A stretch of 64,000 bases of DNA from Candolleomyces eurysporus (taxonomy: Eukaryota; Basidiomycota; Agaricomycetes; Agaricales; Psathyrellaceae). Made by a program: the position numbers and the translations under genes. Location of the stretch: positions 124,001-188,000 of the forward strand of contig JANBPK010000015.1 of the NCBI GenBank assembly GCA_027579435.1, given 5' to 3'. The notes below the pieces were generated by a model. That model ran no database searches. It saw only the letters and a program-made list of their open reading frames with translations, and had not been told where the DNA came from. This document shows, in pieces, positions 32,876 to 43,909 of this stretch (within the stretch, counting starts at the first letter, position 1; each line of letters starts with the position of its first letter).

Positions 32876-35154
32876 GGCATCTTATTGACGTGGCCTCCAA
32901 AGGTCCACCCATGGTCGTCCGACGCTCCTCACCAGTACCCAATTACCAAGGGCGATGGACCAGGGGACTTTGACCCCTGGTCTGTCTGCTCCGAGTTTGG
33001 GCGCCAATATGACGAAGACAAATCAAAGCATTGGCGTGAAGAAGTGGACAAGCTGATAATCTTTGTATGGATCCCGTATTCGCTACAATTGGCGCTCTCT
33101 GATCGTCTCTAGGGTTCTCTGTTCTCTGCAGTCATTACTGCATTCATAATCGAGTCTTCCAAGCTCCTTGAACCCGACCCGAACGCTGAGACGGTGAAAA
33201 TCCTTCGGGGTGTTCATCAGCAGCTCCAGAATCTCCTCCAAAATACATCAATTCCACCGAGTAGCATTGACTCCAACCGGGATGTGTTCGAGCCACCACG
33301 CTACGCACTTGGCGTCAGTACCTGTTGGTACTTGAGCCTCCTAGCTAACGTCTTTGCTGTCAGAGTTTGTCTTGACGTCTTGCGACGGGTTCGCGAGTTC
33401 CAGTACAACAGCCAAATTGGAAAGAAGGAAGCTCTGTACATTCGTTACCACAAGCTGCAAGGGATTGAGGATGTGCCAGAGACTATCGACAGCGCACATC
33501 GTGCCTTGATCATCTCCCTCTATCTATTCCTCGCGGGACTCGCCGTTCGCCTTCAAAACTCCACCAGTTTCTTCGCGGCGATTCTTTGCAGTGTTGCATC
33601 GGTTTGCGCGGGCCTTTTAGAACTCCTTTCGCACTTCCAACGACGACATAGGGCAAGGGACTGGGTCGAAGACGACTTTGCCCAACGTCTCGGCCTGTAT
33701 CGAAGAAACCTTTGGCACTACAGCAATGCCCAGACCGCTGTGGAGGACGCTGACAATGACATGCGCGCAGAGTTGGGCGTCCTGTGGGTCGCTCAGACCT
33801 TTCGCAACGACTTTCTGGCGGCCAGCGCATTTATGCAATGTGTCGAGAGCCTCATCGAATCTCGAGGGAGGAACATACTATCCCAATTGCTCCAGAACTC
33901 GGAGATATACAAGGGCATGCCTTTCTTGACAATGAGACATTTCATATCTGCGAATCCGAGAAGCCCGTCTGTGGAACCTCTCGACCATTCACCGATCGCT
34001 CACCCATGCTACAAGCACCTGAAATCGTACCTCCGAGTACCACTCAAGTCATGTGGTAACAGCCGACTCCAGAAGGATATCTTCACTTCCTATTCCATGG
34101 ATTATTTCGCTCATGGCAACCCGAACCTCCAGAGGGCANTTTTTTAATCATCGGCTCGAAGTCTTCTTAAGAATCCTCAATGGTGTCTCGTCATATACTC
34201 CCTCTGCAGAGCGACCTGGGCTAACGGTTGACATATCCGTTGCTGAGGGTCTGATATGCAGCTTCATCGAAGGGTTCTCGACGAGAAGTCGGTGGTGGCA
34301 GAAGGAAATTCCAAAAGGCAAGCAGCTTTCGTATTTTATCGCAATGCCAACGCTAATGCGGTGTTAATGGGTTTTCAGAATGCCGCATACAGTACTTCGA
34401 GACTGTGTGGATTTACGTGAACTCCGTTCGTGTGCAAAGGCTGTCCTTCCTTCTATCTGAAGGGGAGATTACCCTTGACCTGCTCGTGCCACGGGTATCG
34501 GAGGAGTCCCCACTGTATATGGAGTCAGACGTTTTGGAGAGGGCGATCGTGCTGAACCGTCGAATGGTGGACTTCATCTCGCAAAATTTCGATCAAGACA
34601 ACGACACCATCCAGGAGAGGGTCGCCAAGTCCATTGTCTACGTGACCAGGATTTACAGTGCCATCCTCTCAGGCTCGGCGAAATCCACGAGGGACACCGG
34701 TGGCTCAAACCCGGATTTCCACCAAGAGGATAATCTGACCGCGCGGAAAGCTTTGGAGGAAATGGAGTCGGTGCACGGGGAGTATATGATGTCGTTCGTC
34801 AACCTCGTGAAGGCAATCTCCCATCACGTCGAGTCCGAAGCAGCCCATCAAGACCCTGGGTTCGTCGGCGAGCGGACTCCGGAAACTGACTCGAGGAGGC
34901 CAAAGACTGTCAGAGTCGATGATCTCCTGGGCTTCAAAGAGCGGACGAGGTGGGCGGTGGTAACCCGTTTTCTGGTAACAGATTCGGCACGCCTTGAGGA
35001 GGGTCCCGGAATGGAGACGTCGGGTCCTGCAACAGTGAACATGACAGAGATGAGTAGGGTGGACTTGAACCACAAGGACGAGGTCCCAGACAGAGATTGT
35101 CCGGGACTTAATGCCACCATCATTAATCGGTCAACACGGGCAAGGGCATCCTAG
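32270..35154. repeat. Segmental duplication, right unit
   Basis: Right unit matching 27400-30360 in the same orientation. Flanks, introns and coding sequence align, with a deletion of about 140 bases in the middle of the gene relative to the left unit. Confidence 0.75.
32876..35154 (+). CDS. DUF6535-type membrane protein, better preserved copy
   Basis: Supported exons: about 32876-33064 (HQYPITKGDGPGDFDPWSVC, GRQYDEDKSKHWREEVDKL), 33113-34317, and 34379-35154. The 5' exon or exons with the start codon are unresolved. The DUF6535 signature is GSLFSAVITAFIIESSKLL, followed by EPDPNAETVKILRGVHQQL. Membrane spans include LSLLANVFAVRVCLDVL, LYLFLAGLAVRL and FFAAILCSVASVCAGLLELL. Compared with the left copy about 46 residues after the last span are missing. 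The N at 34139 breaks the frame and ignoring it restores FFNHRLE, as in the left copy. The intron 34318-34378 has a GC donor (GCAAGC) in the same place as in the left copy. The C-terminal half is hydrophilic and ends RSTRARAS. Unknown function, probably membrane-bound. Confidence 0.75.
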
Positions 35155-35447
35155 CCATTACTCGTCACAAAGCTTCCTATCACGCACCTTCCTATAGACT
35201 ACCGTTGACCGCTAGGTAATAGACCTACCTACCTAAGTAGCCCTTGAGGTGATATCGGATTGTAAGGTACCGACATCAGTAGTAGTCGTTCTTGGCTGAC
35301 GGAGTTATGTATCATTGAATGATTCACCGTAAACTACTTGGATTCAGTATGATTTAATAGCTGCGAGTTAGTCTATCTATATAGGAGTGTACTTGCTTTG
35401 TAGGGGAAATTGTCTTTGTTCGACATGCAAGAGTCCAACCAACGTCT

Positions 35448-36686
35448 CTACCCAAACGTCTTCTTCAACTCATCATAAGTCAAAAAGATGATAGCACTGC
35501 TCGGTATGGATCGCGCGACGGTGATCCCACAACCAGCATAGAGCCCCCGGATACCCTGAGCTTTGTACATCTTCTTGAAGGTGCCTAGGAAGGTCGAGCG
35601 TTTATACGCTTCCCCATTAGTCGCTATCGTTGCTTTCCGGAGCTCCTCCTCAGTCTGCATAGCGCTCTTGACCGTATCAGCGGGGAACAAGGCGATATTG
35701 AATGCTGCACCGGCGCATGCACCCGAGAACGCTGATTCCCAGGGGAGGAGCTCGCCTGCTTTCCCTCCGCGCGAACCATCGTGGCCTTCAAGCCGGAGTC
35801 GCCTGCGCAGCAAGAGGCCCGCGACGTACTCCTTGGTCCCGAACCACGCAGCTGTGCCGCCGGTCTCTCGTATGAAAGTGCCGGTGTGGCCTAGCCAGAG
35901 CCCTTTGAGGCCCGTGGTGCGGATGACGGAGAGGAAGACGGATATGGGGCCTGGGAGAGGCGTTCGGGCTGCACCGACAGCTGCAGCGGATGGAGTTACG
36001 AGCATCTGAACTTGCATTTTGCATTTCACGAGTTCGATAGGTGTCAGGATGAAGGAGGTGACGGCGCCTGCACCTGCTGCTGCTAGTGCATTGTACTGTA
36101 ATGGTAGTGGGGCATTTGTGGAGGAGGATGAGGAATCGTGAAGGACGGTGTTGCGGATGAGGGATTTGAATTGTTCGTAGGCGAGGAACAGGGAGGCGTT
36201 TTCGGCCATGGCACCGAATACGGGTGCTGGGAGGCCCTATTAGAGCGTGGTCGGTTAGTATACAGGTGGTCATCGTCAACGCAGACAGGCAGAGAGTCGG
36301 AGAGAAGAAAGGGTCGGTGAGAGTTGGGAAAGGGAGGCCGGAATGGTGGAAAGACGAATGGACGGAACGTACCCTATACAACCCCAGAAATCCCTCGTTC
36401 TTGAACGTTTTGGCGAGACAGTCAATTGGACCGTTGAACCGTGCAGTTCCTTCAAGGACTTGGGATTGCAGCCTCACTTTCGTAAGGTCGAATGGGTGCT
36501 CGAAGACCTTGGAGATCATACCCGCAACCTGACCAACCCCAACCAACGTCAGTAGCCTGCAGCAAAGAGAAAGGGCCGACTCACGCTACCGTAGGTGATT
36601 TCCTTGAGTATTTGGATAGCCTGTATCTGTCCGGCGACGACAGGCTTGTGGAAGCTCGAATCCATGGCGTCGAGTGGGGCTTCCAT
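35448..36686 (-). CDS. ort1: Mitochondrial carrier, ornithine transporter type (Ort1/AmcA-like)
   Basis: Inner-membrane carrier, most like the ornithine/arginine exchangers that link the mitochondrial and cytosolic arginine pathway. Exons 36686-36585, 36528-36373 and 36236-35448 give 348 residues with all junctions at phase 0. Three carrier repeats carry the signatures PFDLTK, PIELVK and PADTVK. The second half of each repeat ends in the usual aromatic/Arg pattern, for example GFLGLYRGLPAPV, LKGLWLGHTGTFIRETGG and GIRGLYAGCGITVARSIP. The assignment rests on EHPFDLTKVRLQSQ, FNGPIDCLAKTFKNEGFLGL and GAMAENASLFL, which resemble Ort1; a related basic amino acid carrier is possible. It diverges from the Rrg7-like gene across about 345 bases. 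Confidence 0.88.
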
Positions 36687-37031
36687 GACGGTACGTTAGG
36701 AAATCGTTCGATGGGGTTCGGGAATTTATGGGGTGGCGGTTGGCTTGTTGAAAGCTTCCAGGAGCGTGCGGGTGAGATATAACTGTCTTCAAGACGAGAT
36801 TGGAGAGAATTTCTTCCTCAAGGCAAGGGGGTATTGGATGGAGGGTAGGTTCGTGGTTGAATATGAACTAGTCCTCTCGCATCGCTATCCGGGGTCGTTT
36901 ATGTATCCAAAGCTATACAACGCTGTAAGTCAGTTTGATACACTCGAGATGAACACACAACATACCGATTAACAGCAAAGCCAGAGCACGCCCCGTCTCC
37001 GAGTAGCTGCTGCAAAAACTTTGTTGGCGCC
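36687..37031. promoter_or_regulatory. Divergent promoter region, two mitochondrial genes
   Basis: 345 bases between the starts of the carrier gene and the upstream ATG of the Rrg7-like gene. Both encode mitochondrial proteins, so coordinated expression is possible but not shown. Confidence 0.4.
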
Positions 37032-37253
37032 ATGCTGCTGTTGCTGACCCGGACCTTTGCAGCCAATTGCATTTTGAGCTTGGCTCCGCTCCGGGTGAGG
37101 CGCCCGGCGCGATCTGCACGGAATTGTCGGGTCGGCCGTGATTTCCCGGCGGCGGCTGCCTTTCTCGTTCCCCCACCACCGTCGCCGACGGTCTGCTGCT
37201 CTGTCGATCCGTGGAGGGAGGAAATTAACGCTCTATCGTCTCGTATAAACGCC

Positions 37254-38195
37254 ATGTCTTTCCTCAAGCGCTCCTGGGCATCTCCAACGGGTTCCCTGGC
37301 AAGAGCCATCTCAACAGTCCACCGAGGAGTGGCATTCGAGGAACGCGCTCTCCGTCTTCTGAAGGACAACTTTTCCATGTCTTTACGACGCGTCGGGGGT
37401 CGTGGAGACGGTGGTATAGACCTTATTGGGTGGTGGTGGCTGCCCCGTGCCCCCCTTACCGGCACCGAGCCAGGCCACGATAGCCCACACCAAGATCTAG
37501 CACGAAGACGACGGTTCCGTGTTGTAGGCCAGTGTAAAGCTGAGAAGAAGAAGATGGGGCCAAACTACGTGCGTGAACTTGAAGGCGTCATGTACAGACT
37601 TACAGCGTCTGCTAGACTGTATGGGGACCGAGCACCGCCTCTTGTTGAGGCGGATGCCACTGGCTCGCGGACTCCTGCAGCTAAGTCCGCTACCAATGCG
37701 AGCGCCGACGATAGGTTATCAGAAGAAGAAAAGACCAACAATGAGGAGGATATCCTCTTGGCAGACGATCCTATGGTCGCTATTCTAGTGTCCCAATCGC
37801 CCTTCACGAAAGCGACACTCCTGCGCGCCAAATCCTCGCCTATACCGTTCCTCCTCCTCCATCTACCCCCACGCGAGTCAACGCTCGACCCGTCCCGAAT
37901 GCAGGCTCTCGACGTAGACAGAGGTGCTAATTCGTCGCCTAGCCTCCCTGCCCCTGGAACTGGACAAGCCAACGCCTCGACCAGCACCAGCATCAGCACA
38001 TCTGCCTCTGGATCCCCTGACTCCTGCCCAGTAGCAGCCGCAGTGTGGAACATGGCCCTGGGAGGAACGCAAGGTCTCCTCCAGGGCCAGATGGAAGTGA
38101 GGTGGGAGCGGGATCTCACTGGTGGCATGGACGATAGACCGGGGCTTTGGTGGATGGGTAAGAAGGTGGAGAATTGTATACCTGAGGGGGGTTAG
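37254..38195 (+). CDS. rrg7: Rrg7-like mitochondrial protein (DUF2034, restriction-endonuclease fold)
   Basis: Related to yeast Rrg7, required for respiratory growth. Single exon. The ATG at 37254 gives MSFLKRSWASPTGSLARAIS, a good mitochondrial targeting sequence, and 313 residues; an in-frame ATG at 37032 would add 74 residues rich in Arg and Ala and is a real alternative. The nuclease-like core reads GVAFEERALRLLKDNF, then RRVGGRGDGGIDLIGWWW and RRFRVVGQCKAEKKKMGP, matching the GxD...QxK pattern of the PD-(D/E)XK fold. The next part, MVAILVSQSPFTKATLLRAK and PIPFLLLHLP, is the conserved C-terminal strand set. A Ser/Thr-rich low-complexity loop interrupts the C-terminus before AAAVWNMALGGTQGLL. 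Whether it cuts DNA is unknown. Confidence 0.88.
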   Translation: MSFLKRSWASPTGSLARAISTVHRGVAFEERALRLLKDNFSMSLRRVGGRGDGGIDLIGWWWLPRAPLTGTEPGHDSPHQDLARRRRFRVVGQCKAEKKKMGPNYVRELEGVMYRLTASARLYGDRAPPLVEADATGSRTPAAKSATNASADDRLSEEEKTNNEEDILLADDPMVAILVSQSPFTKATLLRAKSSPIPFLLLHLPPRESTLDPSRMQALDVDRGANSSPSLPAPGTGQANASTSTSISTSASGSPDSCPVAAAVWNMALGGTQGLLQGQMEVRWERDLTGGMDDRPGLWWMGKKVENCIPEGG

Positions 38196-39093
38196 CTATC
38201 AACAGAGGGTGTTGGCCAGCTTGAGGTTGAAGTCATCATTGGCTGGATAGCGGTAACTGGTTGGTGAGGTGGGCTAAGAGTACGTCGCTGGGAGGCAGAA
38301 CCGTCTCCGGCGAGCTATGAGCGGGTTTCGGACAGCTGTGTAAATATCTATCCATCAATTGCTCGTTTGCGGTTGTTTAAACATGGAACTTGCTTATTGG
38401 CGCGTCGCTGTCTTGGTACGAGCAGATAGAACCTGGCCATTCCGTTGAACGGTGGACAGTGAACGGTACACTTAGGCCCCGATCTTTATAAAAAGCAATT
38501 GGGGACGCCTTGGAGTGATTCCGACTGCGTTTTCTTAGGGTTCACAAAGACAGTCATGACAGTCAGATTCCATGAATTCATGCATTCGTTAAACGTAGCT
38601 CAGCCTACACAATGCCCAAAAACCACGACCACGAAGACAACGAACATAACACAACAGCAATGACGACAACAACACAACGCGAGATGAGGTGATACACGGA
38701 AACTTAAGTATTAAAGCCACCTTTGTAAGTAGACGGCCTGGGATCTATGTAAAAGAAGACAGGATAATCAAGCAATGAGTAAGTAGATAAGTAAATGAGG
38801 CGCGTGAACGTGAATTTGGGGGGAAAGGGATGAGGGTGCCGGTAAATCGCAGTAAGGTACAACAACAGGCAGACAGACGGAACTCGATTGAATATCAGAT
38901 AAATCAAATCATAAATCAGGATTAGGGAATGCACGGCAATGGACCGACTTTCTACGCCCACCACGTTTCCGGACAAACGTACAGAGCGAGGAAGGATCCA
39001 TGAGCAAAAGAAAGGGAGGCGGAGAGACAGAGCGCCGGGGAAGGGCAGGGAGGGAGAGGGGCCAAAAGTCGAAAGGTGGCGCAGCGGACCCTC
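38196..39093. other. Convergent 3' region, no gene
   Basis: Between the stops of the Rrg7-like gene and the G-alpha gene. Purine-rich on the plus strand from 38990 to 39080. No supported open frame. Confidence 0.45.
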
Positions 39094-42000
39094 TTACACG
39101 AGGTCGACCTTGGCGAGGTTGCCGATCATTAACATCTCTTTCACTGTTTGCGTTTGAAGCGCGATGGGTAAGGACGATGTGTTAGCGGATGCATCAAGGA
39201 AAGGATGAGAGGTAGGAGAGGAGCAAACAGAACGGGATGAGGGGACGCAAAGAGGGAGAAAAGGAGGAGAGGTAGGAAGAGGAAGGGGAGAGGAAGGAAC
39301 AAAATTGACTAGACGTACGATTTGCCAGGATGTATTTCGTAGACTTGGGGTCCTATACAAAAAAAAGCGCTTGTCAGAACCAGCCTTCCTACGGCAACGG
39401 TGACCACGACGGGTGTGACTAAGATATCTACGCACCGTAACAGTCGTCAAATGGCAATAAAATGCTCGTGGAAGCGGCGATTTGTCTTGCAAAATATTTG
39501 CTGTACAAAACGGAGAAAATCGTCAGCAACCATCCGTGCGGCGAATCCTCGTAGCACCGACCAAACTTCTTCCGCAGATCTATATTCCGATTAAGGAACG
39601 AAACAAGGGCCAGAGTCAAAAAGCTGATCAGAGCGGAGAGTTTGAATGAGAACTCACACATAGTTGTGCTGTCAAAATCGTTCTCTTTGGTATATGAAAC
39701 GATATAATCCGACAGCTTGATCCCCGCTTCCAGCTTCATACGGAAGATATCGATTTTGTTCAAGAACAAGATAAGGTTTGTCCGTTTGAGCAGTTGGTTG
39801 CTTGAGACTTCCGTCCATAAGCTAACGGAATCGGCCTAAGAGTAACCGGTCATGGCAAGACGTCAGTAAGTGGAGTATAGAAGGCAGAATTAGACATTAG
39901 CGTTGATGAAGGAACAAAGCAGCAATGTGGAAGGGGGAGGTGACAGCCGCAGCAGGCGGAGGCGGTTCGAATCGGGGGAAAGGAGCACAGCGATATGATA
40001 TTAATGACATATCAAGAAAGAAAGAAGTTGGTAACAATCAGGGTGATCACCGGGGTAGAATCACCGGGAGAAGGATAAGAAGGAGATCCAGAAAGGAACT
40101 TGGTCAAAGCAAGAATGGAAAGGCAGGAAAAGATCGACAAATGGGGAGGAGAAAACAGGGACGGGGGTAAATAGAACTATATACGCACCAATCTGTTGAC
40201 CTTTGGATCTTCTGACAGGGTTTGGTCGAAACAGCTGTGCAAAATTTGACAGGTCAGCCAGGGGACACAATAGAAGAGATGAATGAATAATAGATGAATG
40301 AATGCACGAGCGAACCTTATTGGTGCTAAGAAGATGATAGCGTCCATATCATCAAAGTACGGCACCCAAGCAGCTGCATGGAAGAAGAAAAGTATCATGA
40401 ATACAGCGATCGTTATGTGCGATATGAATGGAGTAGTCTTCCTTACCTCGCTGTGATCACATTTCATCACAATTAGAGGGAATGAACGTGAGAGGTGAAG
40501 GGAGGGTTAGGGGACATGAAGATGCTTACCTGTGACCGATGTCCTCCAACGTCAAAAACTTTCCAATCCCGGCTCAGCTGCCCGGCTGTGAAGACAAACG
40601 ATGAGCGCACGCCGGACCTACAAACAACAAGACTCACTTTTGGTACTGGAGAAGGTAAACCGGTGTTCCGTGACGCCTACAAAAGCGTCATATCAAATGA
40701 GTGCCAACAAATGAGCGCGGAGATATTGTCATACCGAGGGTCTTGAGCCGTGCCTTGAGAATGTCATCTACATGGAAAGTGTTGACAACCGGCGTCCAAC
40801 AATGAGCAAATGAAGGCTGGGCATAACGTACCATCTGTAGGAACGTAACGCGGTGCCGTTACCCTTTCGAGTTCGTCCAAAAAGCTAAAGGGAGGAAGCG
40901 CGTGGTCAGCTCGAGCGGCTCGGAGAAACACAGTGGGGAGAAGGGTAATAAGACTAGACGAAGAAAGGAAACAGAAAGGGGGTCATAAGGTCACGTACAA
41001 TCCAGCCAACTCCTGCATCCTAAGGTTCTGCTTCTCTAGTAACAGCTGGGTGATAGGATCAGTCCAGAGCTTGATCATATCGTCTGACAGGTCGTGTAGA
41101 ATGCGTCCAGGATCTTCCGGGTCTTCCCAATCTATCGCATCTCCGCTCTCGAAGCTGTCTCGCTCGCCATGCACTAGCCGATTGAACGTATCCTTCCATG
41201 GCTTAGTCGAGTTTACCGCAAGTTCTTTGACGACGGGCGGTTTCCCACCAGCACCTCCTCTTGGGCTTCCCGTTCCTCCATCTCCATTCTGGCCGATGGT
41301 GCCACCATTACTCCGTGCTAGCTGCGTAGCTTCGGTTTCAGGTGAACCGTCAGGCGTCAGGCGGCGAATCAAGGTTCCTTCGACAGTAAGCAACGGAGCG
41401 AGCTTTAACTTTCGCTTGAGGAGTTCGGTAGGGATCTGAGGGAGATCTTCTATTGAGGAACTTGAGGACGATTGAAGGGCCTTTTGCGCTCTTGTGATGG
41501 CATCCAGGATGAGATGGAAAGACCGCACCACGTTGAGCTGGATGACAGCTCGCCATGACGCTCGTTCTAGTCGAAATGCCTGGTAACATAAAGTGGATGC
41601 CGATCGGCATAAGCTCAGGGTACCATACGTGGTGGATAGCAACGCACCTTGGGTTCGTACATGAGCTGAAAGTCTAGTCTCGTGGGTCAATAAATGATCA
41701 TCCGAGCATTCGATAAGGGGGAAAGCGTGCGCACTCTTGAGTGTAGTCGATTTGCCTTCGGTTCCGTTAATGAAGACCCCTAAGTTACCAATACGACAAG
41801 CTCATTAACATTGGCTACGTACCTGATTCACTTTGGCCTGTGGTGGCATTTCATACATAATACGTCAGTGTTTACCGAGCGAAGGAGTAGGGATAGACGC
41901 ACCTAGCAGTAGAATCTTGACTGGTCTAGTTTTCTTCTTCTCTGCCGTTCGCTCTTCCTCGATCTCTTTGTCAATCGCATCCGAAACTACCTTAGCCTCC

Positions 42001-42110
42001 CTCTCCTTCGACAGGCGTTCCTCCCGTTCCTCCTCTGTTTCATCAGGGGGTGGCGCGATAGCAACGTCCAAAGGGTCGATAGAGTTGTCGTTACGCCCAG
42101 GTTTAGCCAT
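39094..42110 (-). CDS. Non-canonical G-protein alpha subunit
   Basis: GTP-binding signalling protein. Seventeen exons can be joined with all phases consistent: 42110-41903, 41837-41823, 41755-41735, 41673-41648, 41579-40999, 40884-40832, 40767-40735, 40676-40638, 40585-40530, 40450-40447, 40373-40316, 40234-40189, 39835-39658, 39579-39562, 39500-39436, 39352-39319, 39143-39094. Total 494 residues, longer than the usual 350-360. P-loop GQSESGKS at 70-77; switch I LKARLKT with Arg308 and Thr311; switch II DVGGHRSQ at 337-344; NKID at 406-409. Differences from canonical Gα: the N-terminus is MAKPG, not MGC, so no N-myristoylation; the catalytic Gln is His341; a Ser/Gly-rich insert lies in the helical domain. 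The C-terminus ends GNLAKVDLV. This resembles the large basidiomycete-specific Gα group. One exon is four bases long. Confidence 0.93.
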
Positions 42111-43900
42111 ACCCTGAATCAAGTAGAAGATAGAAGGAAGATAGAAGAGAAGGCAGAGAGAGAAAANGGGGGGGACCAGGTAAGGCGATGGCTGACTTAT
42201 ATAAGTGTCCAGGTCCAGTTCGAATTCCTGAAGGATTTTGTTCGACAGCTCTGTCGTGTCGACTTGTTTGGTCTATCTAGCCGACCGTTGGTCACATCAT
42301 TTCCCACTGCCCAGCGTTATCGTAAGGGGATAAGTAAGCTTTCAAGGCGATGGGAAATTATACCGGCCCTACGAAGCGGGGATGGACTCAACTAGGGTAG
42401 TATTATACCGTTCGCAACCTTATTAGGTGCCAAATCAGATCTTGAGAACTCCGGTATGTTATGTCTGTGACGCTCGATCTGAAGGGCCCTTTGCTTTTGC
42501 TATTATGTAGCTGACTCAAAAAGAAGGGGACACGCATCATGGTGCAAGAACACTCACCATGTTGGTTGCATCACAACATATGAAAATGTCCAGGCGCCCC
42601 TTCGCGGACGCGCGCCGATCACCGACGGTCGGAAAATGCCGAACACTGTTGGCAAGCAAGCGCCCACAAGCCCTGCAATTCGATGAATTCCCCGAGAACC
42701 CCTCTAGTCATAGGGTGCTGTCGCCCTTTCAAGGGCGCCTAAAAATCAGTCTCCTAGAGCGGTAGCCAACACGTTCATTCCTTGAAATTTCTCAGGGTAA
42801 GTCAGCTCGCAAGCCGACAACGTCTGTCGGGTTTAGATCTCTCAAGTCGTGGACGAGTTTCGAGCATCACTTGGACAGCCATCTCTATTCAAAAAAAATT
42901 TCAGCCTCCCTGACTACTGATGCGTACGGATTCCCCAGCTTTATATACAGTGGAGCCCTGAGACAAAGTTGGGGAGGCACCATGCCCTTGTTACTAAAAA
43001 GGAGTGTGCTGGGTTTGGTAAGTGAACGGCAGCATTCTCTGTCTGACTTTTGTACTATACAACGCTTGATTTATTATTCTGCATTCTTTGAGTCTCGGGT
43101 ATCATTACCTATATAAAAGTATGTTCACAGTTTGCTCTCGATCGGACCGTGTCAGGAGAAAAGACAGCGTCTCGGCGAACCTCAGATTTCGTGTTGGCAG
43201 CGAAGTCAGTAATAAGTCTGAATGGGCTAATTCAGGGTAGTTCGCTTCATTGACTGTGTGTATCTGATATATACATAACCTTTCAGGAGTCATAATTCAT
43301 CGATGCGCCCACATAGACCGCAGTCGGGTCCACAAACAACGATAGGTACGGCGAGTCGACTGAAGAAGCACTGCATCCAGGTTCCCTATCGTATACACAC
43401 ATAGCACAGTGAGACTCATTGACATACTGAGGGGCCCACAAATTTATTCATTGCCTGCGGAAGGATGCCATCAAATGAACGACAAGCTACATCATCAACA
43501 AGGGGGGCCGGGCCCGTGAACGCCTGACGGACGCAGCAATCGATCTCGTGTTTTGATCCGTCGACGACGTCGTTTGATCCAACGCCATCTGTCAGACAGA
43601 CTCAGCTACACAGGAACGCAGGCCATCGGAGGTGACTGGGGCTCGATCGACCAAGGGTGACGACAATCGGACAAAGAAATGAACAATTGAAGCCTGACTC
43701 GGTTGGCATCTGCCCGACTCTGAACAAAGACTGTCGGTCAACATGCACAATCCAGGGACCCGAAAACCTTGTTCTGACGATGCGGAGCAGATAGTATACG
43801 ACCGATATGTCACGCTAGGGAGTCGCTTGAGTATTCTCAGGCCGATCTTCACACAGACAGGTTAAGAAGATTCCTCGCAAAGTTCAAGCAGTCATTGAAT
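42111..43900. other. Interval upstream of the G-alpha gene, no firm gene
   Basis: Promoter of the G-alpha gene at the left end (an N at 42167 precedes a G run). The rest has only short unconvincing frames on both strands. Confidence 0.4.
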
Positions 43901-43909
43901 AATCAACGA

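Noticed and set aside
35788..36546. Long minus-strand frame starting at the carrier gene's second exon
   Set aside because: It reads through an intron into a wrong frame; the spliced carrier model explains the region better.
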